The notes: generated by a model from the letters alone, not told the origin. Positions 44,801 to 53,689 are shown, numbered from the stretch's first letter. The stretch: 64,000 nt of DNA from Vibrio sp. RE88 (GCF_013113835.1 NZ_VTYQ01000004.1:62001-126000); one strand, 5' to 3'. A program made the numbers and translations.

Positions 44801-45966
44801 GGATGTGGCTCGACGTTATGCCAATCACCGCAAGCGGAAAAATCAATTATCAGGCGTTACCTGCGGCTAAACGGAATGCACAGACATCGGCTTCTGCCCT
44901 TCCGAACAACCAAACGCAAGCTCGTTTGCTGACGCTGTTTCATCAAGCCTTGAACACTCAACAGGTCGGTATTGATGACGAGTTCTTCAATCTTGGGGGA
45001 AATTCCATCAGTGCATTGAAGCTGTTGATTGAAGTGAATAAAGCGTTCTCTACTACATTGACCCTCGGCCAGATACTGGAAAACAGCAGTGTTGCTCGAC
45101 TTGGCAAACTGATTGAACAGGTATCCGATAACGCTGAATACGGTTCTTCGATTGTGATGCTCAATCAAGGTAACCCACAGCAGAAGCCGACCGTACTTCT
45201 GATTCACCCTGCCGGTGGCAATGTGCTTTGTTACGACGAGTTAGTGAAGGGGCTGAGCAAAGAGTATCCGGTCTACGGTGTTCAGGTGGCTGATTTTCAG
45301 GGGTTAGCTGAGTACAACCGCCAAGTGTCGACGTTAGCTGAGCACTACGTGAAGCAGCTCGGCGAACTGACAGAACGTTCTGATTTGATCATCGGTGGTT
45401 GGTCATTGGGAGGCACTATCGCTTTTGAGATGGCGTGTCAGGTTCAGGCCTTGACTGGAAATCAGCCGAAGGTTCTGGTTTTTGATCAACCAGCCCCTCA
45501 AGTGAACGTCGATAACAGTGCCGCTATGGCTGAGCATGAGCGTCTTGCTTACTTTGCTCACAAGGTAGAGCTGTTTACCGGAACGTCTTTTGATACCTCG
45601 GGCCCACAACTGGCGAAGATGTCACAAGCGGAAAGAACACAGGTATTCCTGACGGGCTTTCGTAAAGCGAACTTGGTGCCGGATAATATCAGCGCCGAGG
45701 ACTTCCAGCACTTTCTCGCCATTCTTCAGGCTCACATGAATGCGACAGATGAATATCAGGGGCAGCGATATTCTGGTCCTGTTGTCGTGGCGGAAGCAGA
45801 AGAGATCTTAGCTGGCCGTACGCGATTGAAAGAGTCTGGGCTGGGTTGGCAGGCATACAGCGAGCAGCCTCTGACCGTATTGCCTGCTAAGGGTGATCAC
45901 ATCTCCATGATGAACGCGCCTCACATTGGTGACTTGGCAAGTCGTCTACAGGAGGGGCTGCTTTGA
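41890..45966 (+). CDS. NRPS, C-A(Asp)-PCP-TE (termination module)
   Basis: The 1358-residue protein adds the last residue and releases the product. A short helical N-terminus (1-35) may dock on the PKS. The C domain has the standard HHIISDGWT (about 177). The A domain (about 490-980) has YIIYTSGSTGAPKG, NHYGPTECT and YRTGDKG; its pocket read by alignment to GrsA is D-L-T-K-V-G-H-V-G-K, which equals the published aspartate code. The PCP has NLGGNSISA (about 1035). The thioesterase has GGWSLGG (Ser near 1171) and GDHISMM (His near 1336). TE release could be hydrolysis or cyclisation. Confidence 0.92.
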   Translation: MTTKTNQILNSMGLEELKRLAREKKAQLMEESRSSTTEPKRKIFPLTNAQKSIWTLDQFLEDNKAYNNPLAITCHIDHEFEPDRVERALTKMVNNHDIFRTTIRVVDGEPCQCIDNQPSFDFGFDDITAMPEADKNQWVMRVAREEGRKNFDLTNGPLFRWRMAKTQPGEYIIMLTFHHIISDGWTVSLCFKEFMSTYFGQAVDHAAQFTDYALKESRWLEEGEYEQGLNYWRDKLSGVQGVLELATDHPRPDTLNFEGSYVSHPLDADFCHQLQSCAAKQGATTFHLMLAAYQLLLHKYSSQNDIVIGVPFANRSDAQTQEMMGLFMNTLPLRFNLNDDLTLSAVIEAAKTESEEAIAYQNVPFNRILDVVDYSRDARVNPLYQAVLTYQVYPHSRTNTLFSYSPLKVDYGVSKLDLNLWIEEDGDGLLCTFNYSTALFERATVQRMLRDLHTILTALVEHPQQSIQSLSLVTEDERQSLLKTCLPTEVSQWLPVHQQFEQQALACSEDVAVRCEGRTLCYAELNERANQLAAQLVSQGMSHGEPVAILMEKSEHSVVAILAILKAGGCYLPIDINLPESKIGFILNDAKVKRVLLVGEVPIALKALATQSSLNWVDILNTETSNTSPTHTNQLDNLGDGPAYIIYTSGSTGAPKGVCVHHSQLSHYCRAIAPVLEQTHRARYGLMSSFSTDLAHTMLFPALVGQGELEIVTNSLLESPEQLANYLKDKPLDCMKITPTHLSALLNTPNAQHLLPERTLVFGGERLPVSLIEKVKALKPSCQIVNHYGPTECTVGVTTLTIPDNIADLGYQVAPIGQALNGSHVLVLDAHQQLLPVGVPGEICIGGAQLASGYLGLDEQTQRHFVPHPYLPGEHLYRTGDKGRLLADGNLEYLGRLDRQVKVRGYRVELAEIEQALGQIANVERAAVVQQQTADTNRLVAYVVAGETGDQEGIKADLRQLLPAYMQPEVWMWLDVMPITASGKINYQALPAAKRNAQTSASALPNNQTQARLLTLFHQALNTQQVGIDDEFFNLGGNSISALKLLIEVNKAFSTTLTLGQILENSSVARLGKLIEQVSDNAEYGSSIVMLNQGNPQQKPTVLLIHPAGGNVLCYDELVKGLSKEYPVYGVQVADFQGLAEYNRQVSTLAEHYVKQLGELTERSDLIIGGWSLGGTIAFEMACQVQALTGNQPKVLVFDQPAPQVNVDNSAAMAEHERLAYFAHKVELFTGTSFDTSGPQLAKMSQAERTQVFLTGFRKANLVPDNISAEDFQHFLAILQAHMNATDEYQGQRYSGPVVVAEAEEILAGRTRLKESGLGWQAYSEQPLTVLPAKGDHISMMNAPHIGDLASRLQEGLL

Positions 45967-47552
45967 GTACGATCGCACTTTCAAAACCAGAAAGCGAAGT
46001 CGTCGTTTCAAGGAAGGAGTGGTGGGCCATCATTGGTGGCCTCATCGGTGGCTTTATGGCAATTCTGGACATCCAGATCACTAACTCCTCGATGAAAGTC
46101 ATTCAGGGGGCGCTGTCTGCGTCCCTGGATGACGCCTCTTGGCTGATGACGTCGTACTTTACGGCTGAGATTGTTGCGATCCCACTTTGTGGCTGGCTAT
46201 CAAAAGCGCTGGGAACGGGTCGTTACGCTTTATGGTGTATCGGCGGTTTTCTCGGCTCGTCCTTGCTTTGTTCGATGGCGTGGAATCTGGACTCGATGAT
46301 TGTCTTCCGCGCTTTGCAGGGCTTTTGTGGTGGCGCATTGATCCCGCTGTCTTTCCGTTTGATTATTGAAATCCTGCCGCTAGAGAAACGCCCTATGGGG
46401 ATGTCGTTATTCAGTATTATCGCCACGTTCGCTCCAGCGATAGGTCCGGCGATCGGCGGTTGGCTCACTGAACACTTTTCATGGCACGCGATCTTTTACG
46501 TCAATGTTTTACCGTCAGTCGCGGCATGGGCACTGATTCAACGTTCAATGAAGCATCCCATTATTAACTGGCAAATCATTCGTCAGGGCGACTTTGTTGG
46601 CGTTGTGTCGGTGATGATGTTTCTCGGTACGCTGGAAGTCATTCTGGAAAAAGGTGGCGATGAAAATTGGTTCGATTCGCGCATGATTTGCGTACTGGCG
46701 GTGCTCTCTGCCATCAGCTTTGTGATTTTTGTTTATGACCAGATCGTACATCGCAACCCGCTGATTAACATTCGCCTGTTTAAGGAATATCAGTACTCCT
46801 ATGCTTTGCTCATCTTTGCCATGTTGGGCTCAGCTATCTACGGCACTCTGTTTCTAGTGCCGTATTATCTGACGATGATTCATGATTATAACGCGACAGA
46901 AATTGGTCATGTTGTTATCTGGATGGGGCTGCCGCAACTGGTGATTTTGCCGATGATCCCATTTCTCATTCGTCGCTATAACCCCAAGTATCTTATTTTC
47001 ATCGGTTTCGTTGGTTTGGCCATCAGTGCCTTTATGGATTGCCATATGAATGCTGATTTTGCCGGACCGCAGATGATCGCCTCGATGTTGGTTCGTGCGT
47101 TAGGCCAGCCGTTTATTATGGTGCCACTCTCCATGCTGGCGACCCAGAACATTAAAGCAGAGGATGCGGCCTCATCGGCAGTGTTAATCAATGTATTTCG
47201 CAGCCTGGGTGGCTCAATGGGTACCGCGGTACTGTCGACCTATTTCACTACTCGGATCGATTTCCACCTCGACTCCATCAAATCCACCTTACTGACAGGT
47301 AGTCAGCAGTTTTATCACTATCTGGGTGAGGTAAAGAATCTGTTGGTCAATCAGGGATTGCCATCTGATAGCACCAATGTTCAACAAACTGCGGTGAGCA
47401 TTCTTGGCGAAAGGATGGCAATTCAATCGCAAATCATGGCCTTTAACGACCTGTTTATGATCATGGGGATCATGATGCTCGCCACCGCCATCATGGTGTT
47501 GTGTTCAAACCGTGATTTCCAGCTTCAACTGAAAAAAGAGGAAACAGCATGA
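45963..47552 (+). CDS. MFS multidrug exporter, DHA2/EmrB family
   Basis: This 529-residue inner-membrane proton antiporter has about fourteen helices. Segments GGFMAILDIQITNSSMK, WLMTSYFTAEIVAIPL and GPAIGGWLTEHFSWHAIFY are typical of EmrB/QacA. It starts at a TTG that overlaps the NRPS stop (TTGA), so it is coupled to the biosynthetic genes and probably exports the product for self-protection. An EmrA-type adaptor follows three genes later; the outer-membrane channel (TolC type) is not in this window. Confidence 0.9.
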   Translation: MSTIALSKPESEVVVSRKEWWAIIGGLIGGFMAILDIQITNSSMKVIQGALSASLDDASWLMTSYFTAEIVAIPLCGWLSKALGTGRYALWCIGGFLGSSLLCSMAWNLDSMIVFRALQGFCGGALIPLSFRLIIEILPLEKRPMGMSLFSIIATFAPAIGPAIGGWLTEHFSWHAIFYVNVLPSVAAWALIQRSMKHPIINWQIIRQGDFVGVVSVMMFLGTLEVILEKGGDENWFDSRMICVLAVLSAISFVIFVYDQIVHRNPLINIRLFKEYQYSYALLIFAMLGSAIYGTLFLVPYYLTMIHDYNATEIGHVVIWMGLPQLVILPMIPFLIRRYNPKYLIFIGFVGLAISAFMDCHMNADFAGPQMIASMLVRALGQPFIMVPLSMLATQNIKAEDAASSAVLINVFRSLGGSMGTAVLSTYFTTRIDFHLDSIKSTLLTGSQQFYHYLGEVKNLLVNQGLPSDSTNVQQTAVSILGERMAIQSQIMAFNDLFMIMGIMMLATAIMVLCSNRDFQLQLKKEETA

Positions 47553-48166
47553 GTGATAAAACATCAATGAGTGTCTGGAGCTATCTGCTGTCTTCAGAAG
47601 CAAGAATGACCATCATAGTGCCCATTCTGATTTACAACCTGACATTCTGGGGAGTAGGAGCAGGAGCGGCGTTGATTGTCACCGCGTGTTACTCCGCGTT
47701 GCTGGAGTTGTTCAGCAAACGAAGTGGTTCTCTGTCCATTATCGCTTTGATTTTGGTTTCGGGCACTATTCATTACCTTTACCTGCATGGTTACACCCTG
47801 TTCGGAATTGACCAAGAAAGCGTCTTCCTTTCGGTAGGCGGATCACTGTCTGTCATCGTCGTGTTCGGCTTCTACTCCATGATTGGTCGCCCAGTGGTTC
47901 GTACTCAGGCGGAAAATGCGCTTCCTCGTTTGATGCAGTTGCCTGTCTATGGCTCGCCAAAATACGCCCAAGTTTGGCAGGAGATCTCTCTGGTTTGGAT
48001 TCTCGCTTACGCAGTGAAAGCGCTGCTCGTGATTAAGTTCTCCCGTGATATGCCAGATTACGCTGACTACTTCGTTTTCATTGGCGCTTGGCCACTGACG
48101 CTGGCGATGATTGCTTTCAGTTTTTACTGGCCCGGCTTTCGTTGGTCCTCGGAGGCAAGCGCATAA
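47549..48166 (+). CDS. Integral membrane protein of the NRPS operon
   Basis: This 205-residue protein has about six membrane helices (21-55, 62-80, 90-110, 145-165, 175-198) and no recognised catalytic motif. It recalls the VC0807-type inner-membrane proteins, but I am not sure. It overlaps the MFS gene by four bases (ATGA), so it is part of the operon and may assist export, immunity or envelope anchoring. No function is assigned. Confidence 0.6.
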   Translation: MSDKTSMSVWSYLLSSEARMTIIVPILIYNLTFWGVGAGAALIVTACYSALLELFSKRSGSLSIIALILVSGTIHYLYLHGYTLFGIDQESVFLSVGGSLSVIVVFGFYSMIGRPVVRTQAENALPRLMQLPVYGSPKYAQVWQEISLVWILAYAVKALLVIKFSRDMPDYADYFVFIGAWPLTLAMIAFSFYWPGFRWSSEASA

Positions 48167-48235
48167 ATTTCCAGCTACTTGGCGTCAAGTTACTTGGTAT
48201 CAAATTACAACACTATAAACTCAATGAGGTGCTTT

Positions 48236-49252
48236 ATGAATCAACTAGTTAACCCATCAATTGTGCTTGATAACCACCCCCAAGGTGCCGCGACAACGGG
48301 CAATTTTCGTATCGCCAACCAGCCAATTGGCGAGTTAAAGCCGGGTGAGTTTTTAATTGAAAACACTTGGCTTTCGATGGACCCATATACGCGCCCTCGT
48401 CTGAACGAAAACACTGCGTATGTAGAGCCGATCAAACTGGGTGAGGTGATTCAGGGAGAAACCATTGGCAAGGTCGTTGAAAGTAACAGCCCTAAATATC
48501 AGGTCGGCGATAGGGTGTTCACTTTTTCAGGTTGGCAAAAATATTGTGTCGGTAACGACGCGGATTTCATGACTTATCGATTGCCGGATACTGAGCTGTC
48601 GCCAACGATCTTTCTCAGTGTGGCTGGAACTCCGGGTCGAGCGGCGTACTTTGGATTGAATAAAATTGCCAAACCTAAAGCGGGGGAAACCATGGTGGTG
48701 TCAGCTGCTTCAGGTGCTGTGGGGTCGGTTGCCGGTCAGCTTGGCAAAATGGCGGGGTGCCGAGTGGTCGGTATCGCGGGCAGTGAGGAAAAATGTCGTT
48801 ATGTGGTCGATGAACTGGGTTTCGATGCCTGCGTCAATTACAAGTCTGACAATTTGAGCGAGGAGATTGAAGCCGCCTGTCCGAACGGCGTGGACATCTA
48901 CTTCGAAAATGTCGGGGGACGTATATCTTCCTTGGTTGCACGTCATTTAAACGAAGGCGCCAGAGTGCCAATCTGTGGCAGTGCAGCGTTATACAACAAA
49001 GGCAAAGATGTGGATGCCTCGACGTTATCGCGCTTCTACTCCTCACTGCCGAGTGCGCCGGAAAATCGATTCTTTCTGGTGACTGAGTGGGTTAACGACT
49101 ATGCCAGCTCGATCAGTTGGCTGACCGCCGCAGCGGAAAGTGGTCAGCTCAAATTTCGTGAAACGGTGACCGAAGGATTGGAAAACGCACCGCAGGCTTT
49201 TGTTGATCTATTGGAAGGGAAGCACTTCGGTAAACAACTGGTTCGAGTTTAA
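48236..49252 (+). CDS. NADP-dependent MDR oxidoreductase (CurA / alkenal reductase-like)
   Basis: This 338-residue zinc-independent medium-chain reductase belongs to the group that reduces C=C bonds in conjugated ketones. The NADPH fold is seen as VSAASGAVGSVAGQLGKMAG (about 153-172), with AGTPGRAAYFGL before it and YFENVGG after. I place the start at ATG 48236 with GAGG upstream. It sits inside the operon, so it could act in trans as the enoyl reductase that the PKS lacks, or protect the cell from a reactive alkenal product. Confidence 0.82.
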   Translation: MNQLVNPSIVLDNHPQGAATTGNFRIANQPIGELKPGEFLIENTWLSMDPYTRPRLNENTAYVEPIKLGEVIQGETIGKVVESNSPKYQVGDRVFTFSGWQKYCVGNDADFMTYRLPDTELSPTIFLSVAGTPGRAAYFGLNKIAKPKAGETMVVSAASGAVGSVAGQLGKMAGCRVVGIAGSEEKCRYVVDELGFDACVNYKSDNLSEEIEAACPNGVDIYFENVGGRISSLVARHLNEGARVPICGSAALYNKGKDVDASTLSRFYSSLPSAPENRFFLVTEWVNDYASSISWLTAAAESGQLKFRETVTEGLENAPQAFVDLLEGKHFGKQLVRV

Positions 49253-49286
49253 TGCTCTTCGCCTTTTTTGATTGGTTGGTCGTGCT

Positions 49287-50291
49287 ATGAAAAAAATAAT
49301 AAAGATTTTGATTCCACTGATGTTGTTGGTTTTGGCTGGCGGTGCCTATTGGTATTACTACGGGCGCTTTTTCCAGACCACCGACAATGCTTACGTTCAA
49401 ACGGACATTACTAACGTCAGTTCGCGCATCAATGCGGAAGTGGTAAAAATTAATATTAAGGACAATCAGAAGGTCAAAAAAGGCGATTTACTGGCGCAGC
49501 TGGATGATCGTGAGTTCGTGATTAAAGAGCAGCTTGCTGAAGCGACCTTGGCGCAAAGTCAGGCGGAACAGTCGAACGCGGACGCGGCGTATAAAATGCA
49601 GAAAAGTGCCATCGAAGAGTACCAGAGCAAAGTGACGTCGGCGAAGGCCAAATATCAATACTCACTTCAGCAATACAAGCGTTTGCAGGCTCTAGAGAAG
49701 CAAAACTATGTGTCCAAAGGTGAACGTGACAACGGCGCGTCTGCCTATAAAGTTGATGAAGCGGCGTATCTTGAGGCTAAGGCCAGCCTGAAAACGCAAC
49801 AAGACAAGCTATCGGTACTGGAAAGTGAAATCGAGCAGGCTGACGCTATGGTCAAGCAAGCCAAAGCCAGTTTGTCGCAGGCGAAGCTTGAATTGGGCTA
49901 CACCCGGATTGTGGCGCCAATAGATGGCGTGATCAGCAATCGTAACCTGCAAGTCGGTATGATGGTGCAACCGGGGCAATCTGTGGTGAGCATAGTCTCT
50001 GATCGCACTCCGTGGATTCTGGCGAATTTTAAAGAAACGCAAAAGTCTCGCATGCACAAAGGGCAGTCTGTTGATGTCACCATTGATGCCTATCCAGGGA
50101 AGACTTTCTCAGCACGAATCGACAGTGTATCGCCAGCCACAGGCGCCACCTTTGCTTTGTTACCACCAGATAACGCGACGGGCAACTTTACCAAAGTGGT
50201 GCAACGTGTACCGGTTAAGATTGTGTTCAATGATTCGGTTCAGGTCGACAACGGGTTATCTGCGGTTGTTACTGTGGATACAAGGCAGTAA
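49287..50291 (+). CDS. HlyD/EmrA-family membrane-fusion adaptor
   Basis: This periplasmic adaptor should link the MFS pump at 45963 to an outer-membrane channel. The 334-residue protein has one N-terminal membrane helix (about 5-24), a lipoyl-like half motif TDNAYVQTDITNVSSRI, a long coiled-coil hairpin (about 85-205, rich in Ala, Gln and Lys), then the second half APIDGVISNRNLQVGMMVQPG. The start is ATG 49287; an in-frame ATG at 49272 is less likely. It follows EmrA rules, with the pump and the adaptor split by two other genes. Confidence 0.88.
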   Translation: MKKIIKILIPLMLLVLAGGAYWYYYGRFFQTTDNAYVQTDITNVSSRINAEVVKINIKDNQKVKKGDLLAQLDDREFVIKEQLAEATLAQSQAEQSNADAAYKMQKSAIEEYQSKVTSAKAKYQYSLQQYKRLQALEKQNYVSKGERDNGASAYKVDEAAYLEAKASLKTQQDKLSVLESEIEQADAMVKQAKASLSQAKLELGYTRIVAPIDGVISNRNLQVGMMVQPGQSVVSIVSDRTPWILANFKETQKSRMHKGQSVDVTIDAYPGKTFSARIDSVSPATGATFALLPPDNATGNFTKVVQRVPVKIVFNDSVQVDNGLSAVVTVDTRQ

Positions 50292-50293
50292 TT

Positions 50294-51055
50294 ATGGCGA
50301 CACTATTTCCTGACGTTGACGCCATAGTGGGAGCGCGTGATTCATCTGAGCAAACACGTGATCGGTTTCTCAACAAGGAGCAAGGGTTTCTCATCAATGG
50401 CGCGAGTGTTTTTGTGTGCCAGTTTAACCAAAGCCTCTATCACGACACCTTATTCAAGCAGTTCAGGATTCGATGTCCTGATGGGCTTGGCTGCGCGGTA
50501 AGCTCAAGACGAGCTGAGTTTCTGGCGGGTCGTTATGCGGCCAGGCAGGCGATATCTGCTTGCGGTGGGTTGGTTGCCAGCGGAGTACAAGTCGGGGTTG
50601 GTACAAATCGTTGCCCAACGTGGCCAGACGGAATTCTAGGTACCATTACCCATTGCGATGATATCGCTGCATGTGCGGTGCTCCCTGCTATTCAGAACAT
50701 CAGGCGCTACATCGGAATGGATATTGAGAAAGTGTTAGCGACCAATGTGGTGCGGGAGATATCCAGCTCCGTTTGTTCTGTATGGGAGTGGCAGCGTCTG
50801 GCGTCACTGCCATTTAGTAACGATATCATCACCACAATCATCTTCTCCGCCAAAGAGAGTCTGTTTAAAGCGCTTTATCCCTATATTGGTGAGTATTTCG
50901 GCTTTGAATGTGCTCAGGTTAAATGTGTTGACCCATACAAACAGCGCATATGGCTGGACTTATCGCCTTCGCTGATGGCTAAGACGGGTTTTCGAGAGGT
51001 GGAGTGCCATTACACCTTGCAGTCAGACTACGTCATTACTTTTCTATCTCAATAG
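50294..51055 (+). CDS. 4'-phosphopantetheinyl transferase, EntD/Sfp type
   Basis: This enzyme moves the phosphopantetheine arm of CoA to the Ser of the carrier domains. It has 253 residues and the EntD pattern: RRAEFLAGRYAAR (about 72-84), WPDGILGTITHC (about 113), the magnesium motif IGMDIEK (about 140) and FSAKESLFKALYP (about 180). It starts two bases after the adaptor stop. As the last gene of the operon it would activate the four carriers at 32.8, 36.0, 41.6 and 45.0 kb, which makes the cluster self-sufficient. Confidence 0.9.
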   Translation: MATLFPDVDAIVGARDSSEQTRDRFLNKEQGFLINGASVFVCQFNQSLYHDTLFKQFRIRCPDGLGCAVSSRRAEFLAGRYAARQAISACGGLVASGVQVGVGTNRCPTWPDGILGTITHCDDIAACAVLPAIQNIRRYIGMDIEKVLATNVVREISSSVCSVWEWQRLASLPFSNDIITTIIFSAKESLFKALYPYIGEYFGFECAQVKCVDPYKQRIWLDLSPSLMAKTGFREVECHYTLQSDYVITFLSQ

Positions 51056-51383
51056 TCGATCTCTTCGGCGAAACAAAATGGAAGTATGTGCATAAACTTA
51101 TGTACTTAGCATGTTCAACAAGATTAATATAATCAGAGGTTTTCGAACTTCAAGTTGGCGCTGGTAAGGCCAAAAAATGAAATGTTTCACCGTTTATTAA
51201 ATGTTTTTTAAGTCTGGCTTGTTAGTTTGGATGAATTCCATGTTTGGCTTCTGTGCTCTCCAAAGCTCAAAAGGCCGACGCAGATGGATTGAAAGCAGTG
51301 AGACTCAGTAAATAAAACCATCGCTTGTGACCTTCCTTTTATCACTGCTGAACGGGTCACGATACAGAACAGAGATAGATAAC
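51056..51383. other. Spacer between the NRPS operon and the two-component genes
   Basis: No supported gene. AT-rich stretches alternate with ordinary sequence, and I see no strong terminator after the PPTase gene; read-through into the two-component genes cannot be excluded. An in-frame ATG at 51327 precedes the likely regulator start at 51384. Confidence 0.45.
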
Positions 51384-52040
51384 ATGCGCGTATTATTAGT
51401 TGAAGATGACCCTATGCTTGGCAATGCGATTACCGCTTCCCTTGCCAGACATCACTATACCGCAGACTGGGTAACGTCGGGTGAAAGTGCCCTTCACGCA
51501 CTTCAAACTGACAGCTTCCTACTGGTCATTCTTGATATTTCTTTGCCGGGTATCAGCGGTTTGAAAGTACTCAAAGAGCTCAGGAGTAAAGGAGACAAGA
51601 CGCCTGTTTTGATTCTCAGCGCTCGTGACGAACTCAATGACCGTGTTTATGGGCTCAATCATGGTGCAGACGATTATCTGGTTAAGCCGTTCCAACTGGA
51701 AGAGCTGTTGGCGCGTATGGGCGCGTTGATTCGCCGATCGGCGGGTATGGCTGATGACACTATCGTGGTGGGTGATGTCTCTGTGTCGGTCAATTCGCAT
51801 AAAGTCGCGGTTGCTGGTGAGTGTATTAATCTGACGCCGAATGAATTTAAAATTCTCCTCTATCTGGTGACGAATGCTGGTCGTGTGCTCAGCAAAACTC
51901 AGATACTGCAAAACATGCACGGTTGGGATGAAAGTGCTGGGCTCAATTCGATTGAAGTACACATCCATAATCTGCGCAAAAAAATGCCAAAAGGCACCAT
52001 AGAAAACATTCGAGGAGTCGGATACATCATCCAACACTAG
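51384..52040 (+). CDS. OmpR/PhoB-family response regulator
   Basis: This 218-residue regulator has a receiver (about 1-115) with VEDDP, phospho-acceptor Asp51 in LVILDISLPG and Lys in DDYLVKPF. A winged-helix DNA-binding domain (about 125-218) ends in NSIEVHIHNLRKKM and IENIRGVGYII. The ATG at 51384 starts right at the conserved MRVLLVEDD. It is of the QseB/PmrA group and is followed after one base by its kinase. Its position beside the NRPS operon suggests a role in controlling it, though no binding site was found. Confidence 0.92.
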   Translation: MRVLLVEDDPMLGNAITASLARHHYTADWVTSGESALHALQTDSFLLVILDISLPGISGLKVLKELRSKGDKTPVLILSARDELNDRVYGLNHGADDYLVKPFQLEELLARMGALIRRSAGMADDTIVVGDVSVSVNSHKVAVAGECINLTPNEFKILLYLVTNAGRVLSKTQILQNMHGWDESAGLNSIEVHIHNLRKKMPKGTIENIRGVGYIIQH

Positions 52041-52041
52041 T

Positions 52042-53481
52042 ATGAGACTGAATTCTGTTAAACGTCGTGTCGCATTGGCGAGCGTGCTACTTTGCCTCGC
52101 GGTTATTACCGCGTCCACCATCTGGGTCTATCTTGATACTCGTCAGGCAATTACGGATGTTGATGATGCACGGCTTCAGGACCTCAGTGAGAGTTTCTTA
52201 AAGGTGTTGCTGCTGACCGATCCTTCTGTAATTGGTGAAGACCGAAACTCAGACCCAGAAACCGTTTTCGCTAACATCACCAGTAAAACGTCTCCCAAAG
52301 ACAAGCTAGAAAAATGGTCGCGCGCTAAACTGCTTAAGGACAATTTCGCTTACTTACTGCTGGATTCTAAGGGTGCTGTATTGGCTAGCTCTCCGAATGC
52401 GCCACCGGTGGACTTAAAAATGATGCGCCATCCCGGCCTGAATGACATTCAGGATCAGGGGCAGTCCAACATGTGGCGTGGCGTGACCATGCTATTAACG
52501 CAACCGAAAACGGGTGAGCCTATGTGGCTCTGGTTGGGTGAAGACAAGCATCTGCGTAGCGAAGTCGAAAACAAGATTGCGATCCCTGCTATTGTGCCAA
52601 TGCTGGTGGCAACGCCATTCTTATGTTTGCTATTGGTACTGTTTACCTATCATTTGTTTGCACCAATCAGTCGTCTGGAAAAGGAAGTGTCGGAGAAGTC
52701 GATTGATAACCTCTCACCACTGAATATTACTGATGTCCCAACGGAGTTGGATAGCTTAGTTAAACGCTTGAACTACTTGTTTGATCAAGTCGATGCCGCT
52801 TGGCAAAGAGAAAAACGATTTAACCAAGATGCTGCCCATGAACTGCGTACACCTCTGGCCGTCATCAAGCTTAATGCGCAGAATGCTCTTGAAACGCAGA
52901 ATGCTGAGGAAAAAGACCATGACCTCAAACAGATTGAAAAGAGCATCACGCGCTCAGAGCGGACTATTGAGCAGCTGCTGACATTGGCAAAAGTCGAGAG
53001 TGGACTGGTTGTGGATTTAAGCCAAACCGTCGATGTCGCTGAGATATTACGCAGTGTGATTGCTGAGCTAGTGCCCCTTGCATTGAAGCAACAACAAAAA
53101 ATCACATTAGAAGCCGATGAGGAAACCTATGCTATTCAAGGCAATGAGATTTTCCTTAACTGTCTGTTTCGAAATCTGATGGACAACGCGATTCGCTACT
53201 CCGGTGAGGGAACTCGAATTTGGGCTGAAGTGATTGAGCATGAAGAGTATGTACAGATTGTGATTGCCGATAGCGGTCGGGGAATGAGTCAGATTGATAT
53301 TGATAGGATCTTTGAGCGCTTTTTCCGTGGTAAAGAAACCCAGAACAAAGCTCAAGGAGCAGGTCTAGGGATGGCGATAGTTGAGCGTGTTATTGCGCTC
53401 CATCAGGGAAAAATTGATGTGAGATCTCAAGAGCCGGGTTTGGCGTTTATCATCACCTTGCCAAAGTTCCGTTTAATTTAG
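52042..53481 (+). CDS. Membrane sensor histidine kinase (QseC/PmrB-like)
   Basis: This 479-residue inner-membrane kinase has two helices (about 9-29 and 180-203) that flank a periplasmic sensor of about 150 residues with no named fold. The H-box FNQDAAHELRTPLAVIK (His near 267), N-box NLMDNAIRYSG and G-boxes ADSGRGM and GAGLGMAI are all present. It is translationally linked to the regulator. The signal is unknown; envelope or divalent-cation cues are usual for this group. Confidence 0.9.
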   Translation: MRLNSVKRRVALASVLLCLAVITASTIWVYLDTRQAITDVDDARLQDLSESFLKVLLLTDPSVIGEDRNSDPETVFANITSKTSPKDKLEKWSRAKLLKDNFAYLLLDSKGAVLASSPNAPPVDLKMMRHPGLNDIQDQGQSNMWRGVTMLLTQPKTGEPMWLWLGEDKHLRSEVENKIAIPAIVPMLVATPFLCLLLVLFTYHLFAPISRLEKEVSEKSIDNLSPLNITDVPTELDSLVKRLNYLFDQVDAAWQREKRFNQDAAHELRTPLAVIKLNAQNALETQNAEEKDHDLKQIEKSITRSERTIEQLLTLAKVESGLVVDLSQTVDVAEILRSVIAELVPLALKQQQKITLEADEETYAIQGNEIFLNCLFRNLMDNAIRYSGEGTRIWAEVIEHEEYVQIVIADSGRGMSQIDIDRIFERFFRGKETQNKAQGAGLGMAIVERVIALHQGKIDVRSQEPGLAFIITLPKFRLI

Positions 53482-53689
53482 CTTCAAATTAGGATGTGGA
53501 TGTAAGCTCACAAAATCAGAATTCCTGTTAAATGATTTGGCTTAGGCGAAAAAAGGGGCGCAAACAAGGAAGTGTCTGGCTTAACGCTTTGCTAATCTGC
53601 AACCCACGCTTAATGGGATGCTTTGACAGTCTGGGATCCTTTTCTACGCTTAGATTCGTGTATACGTAAGATGAAAAGGAGAAGAGAAA

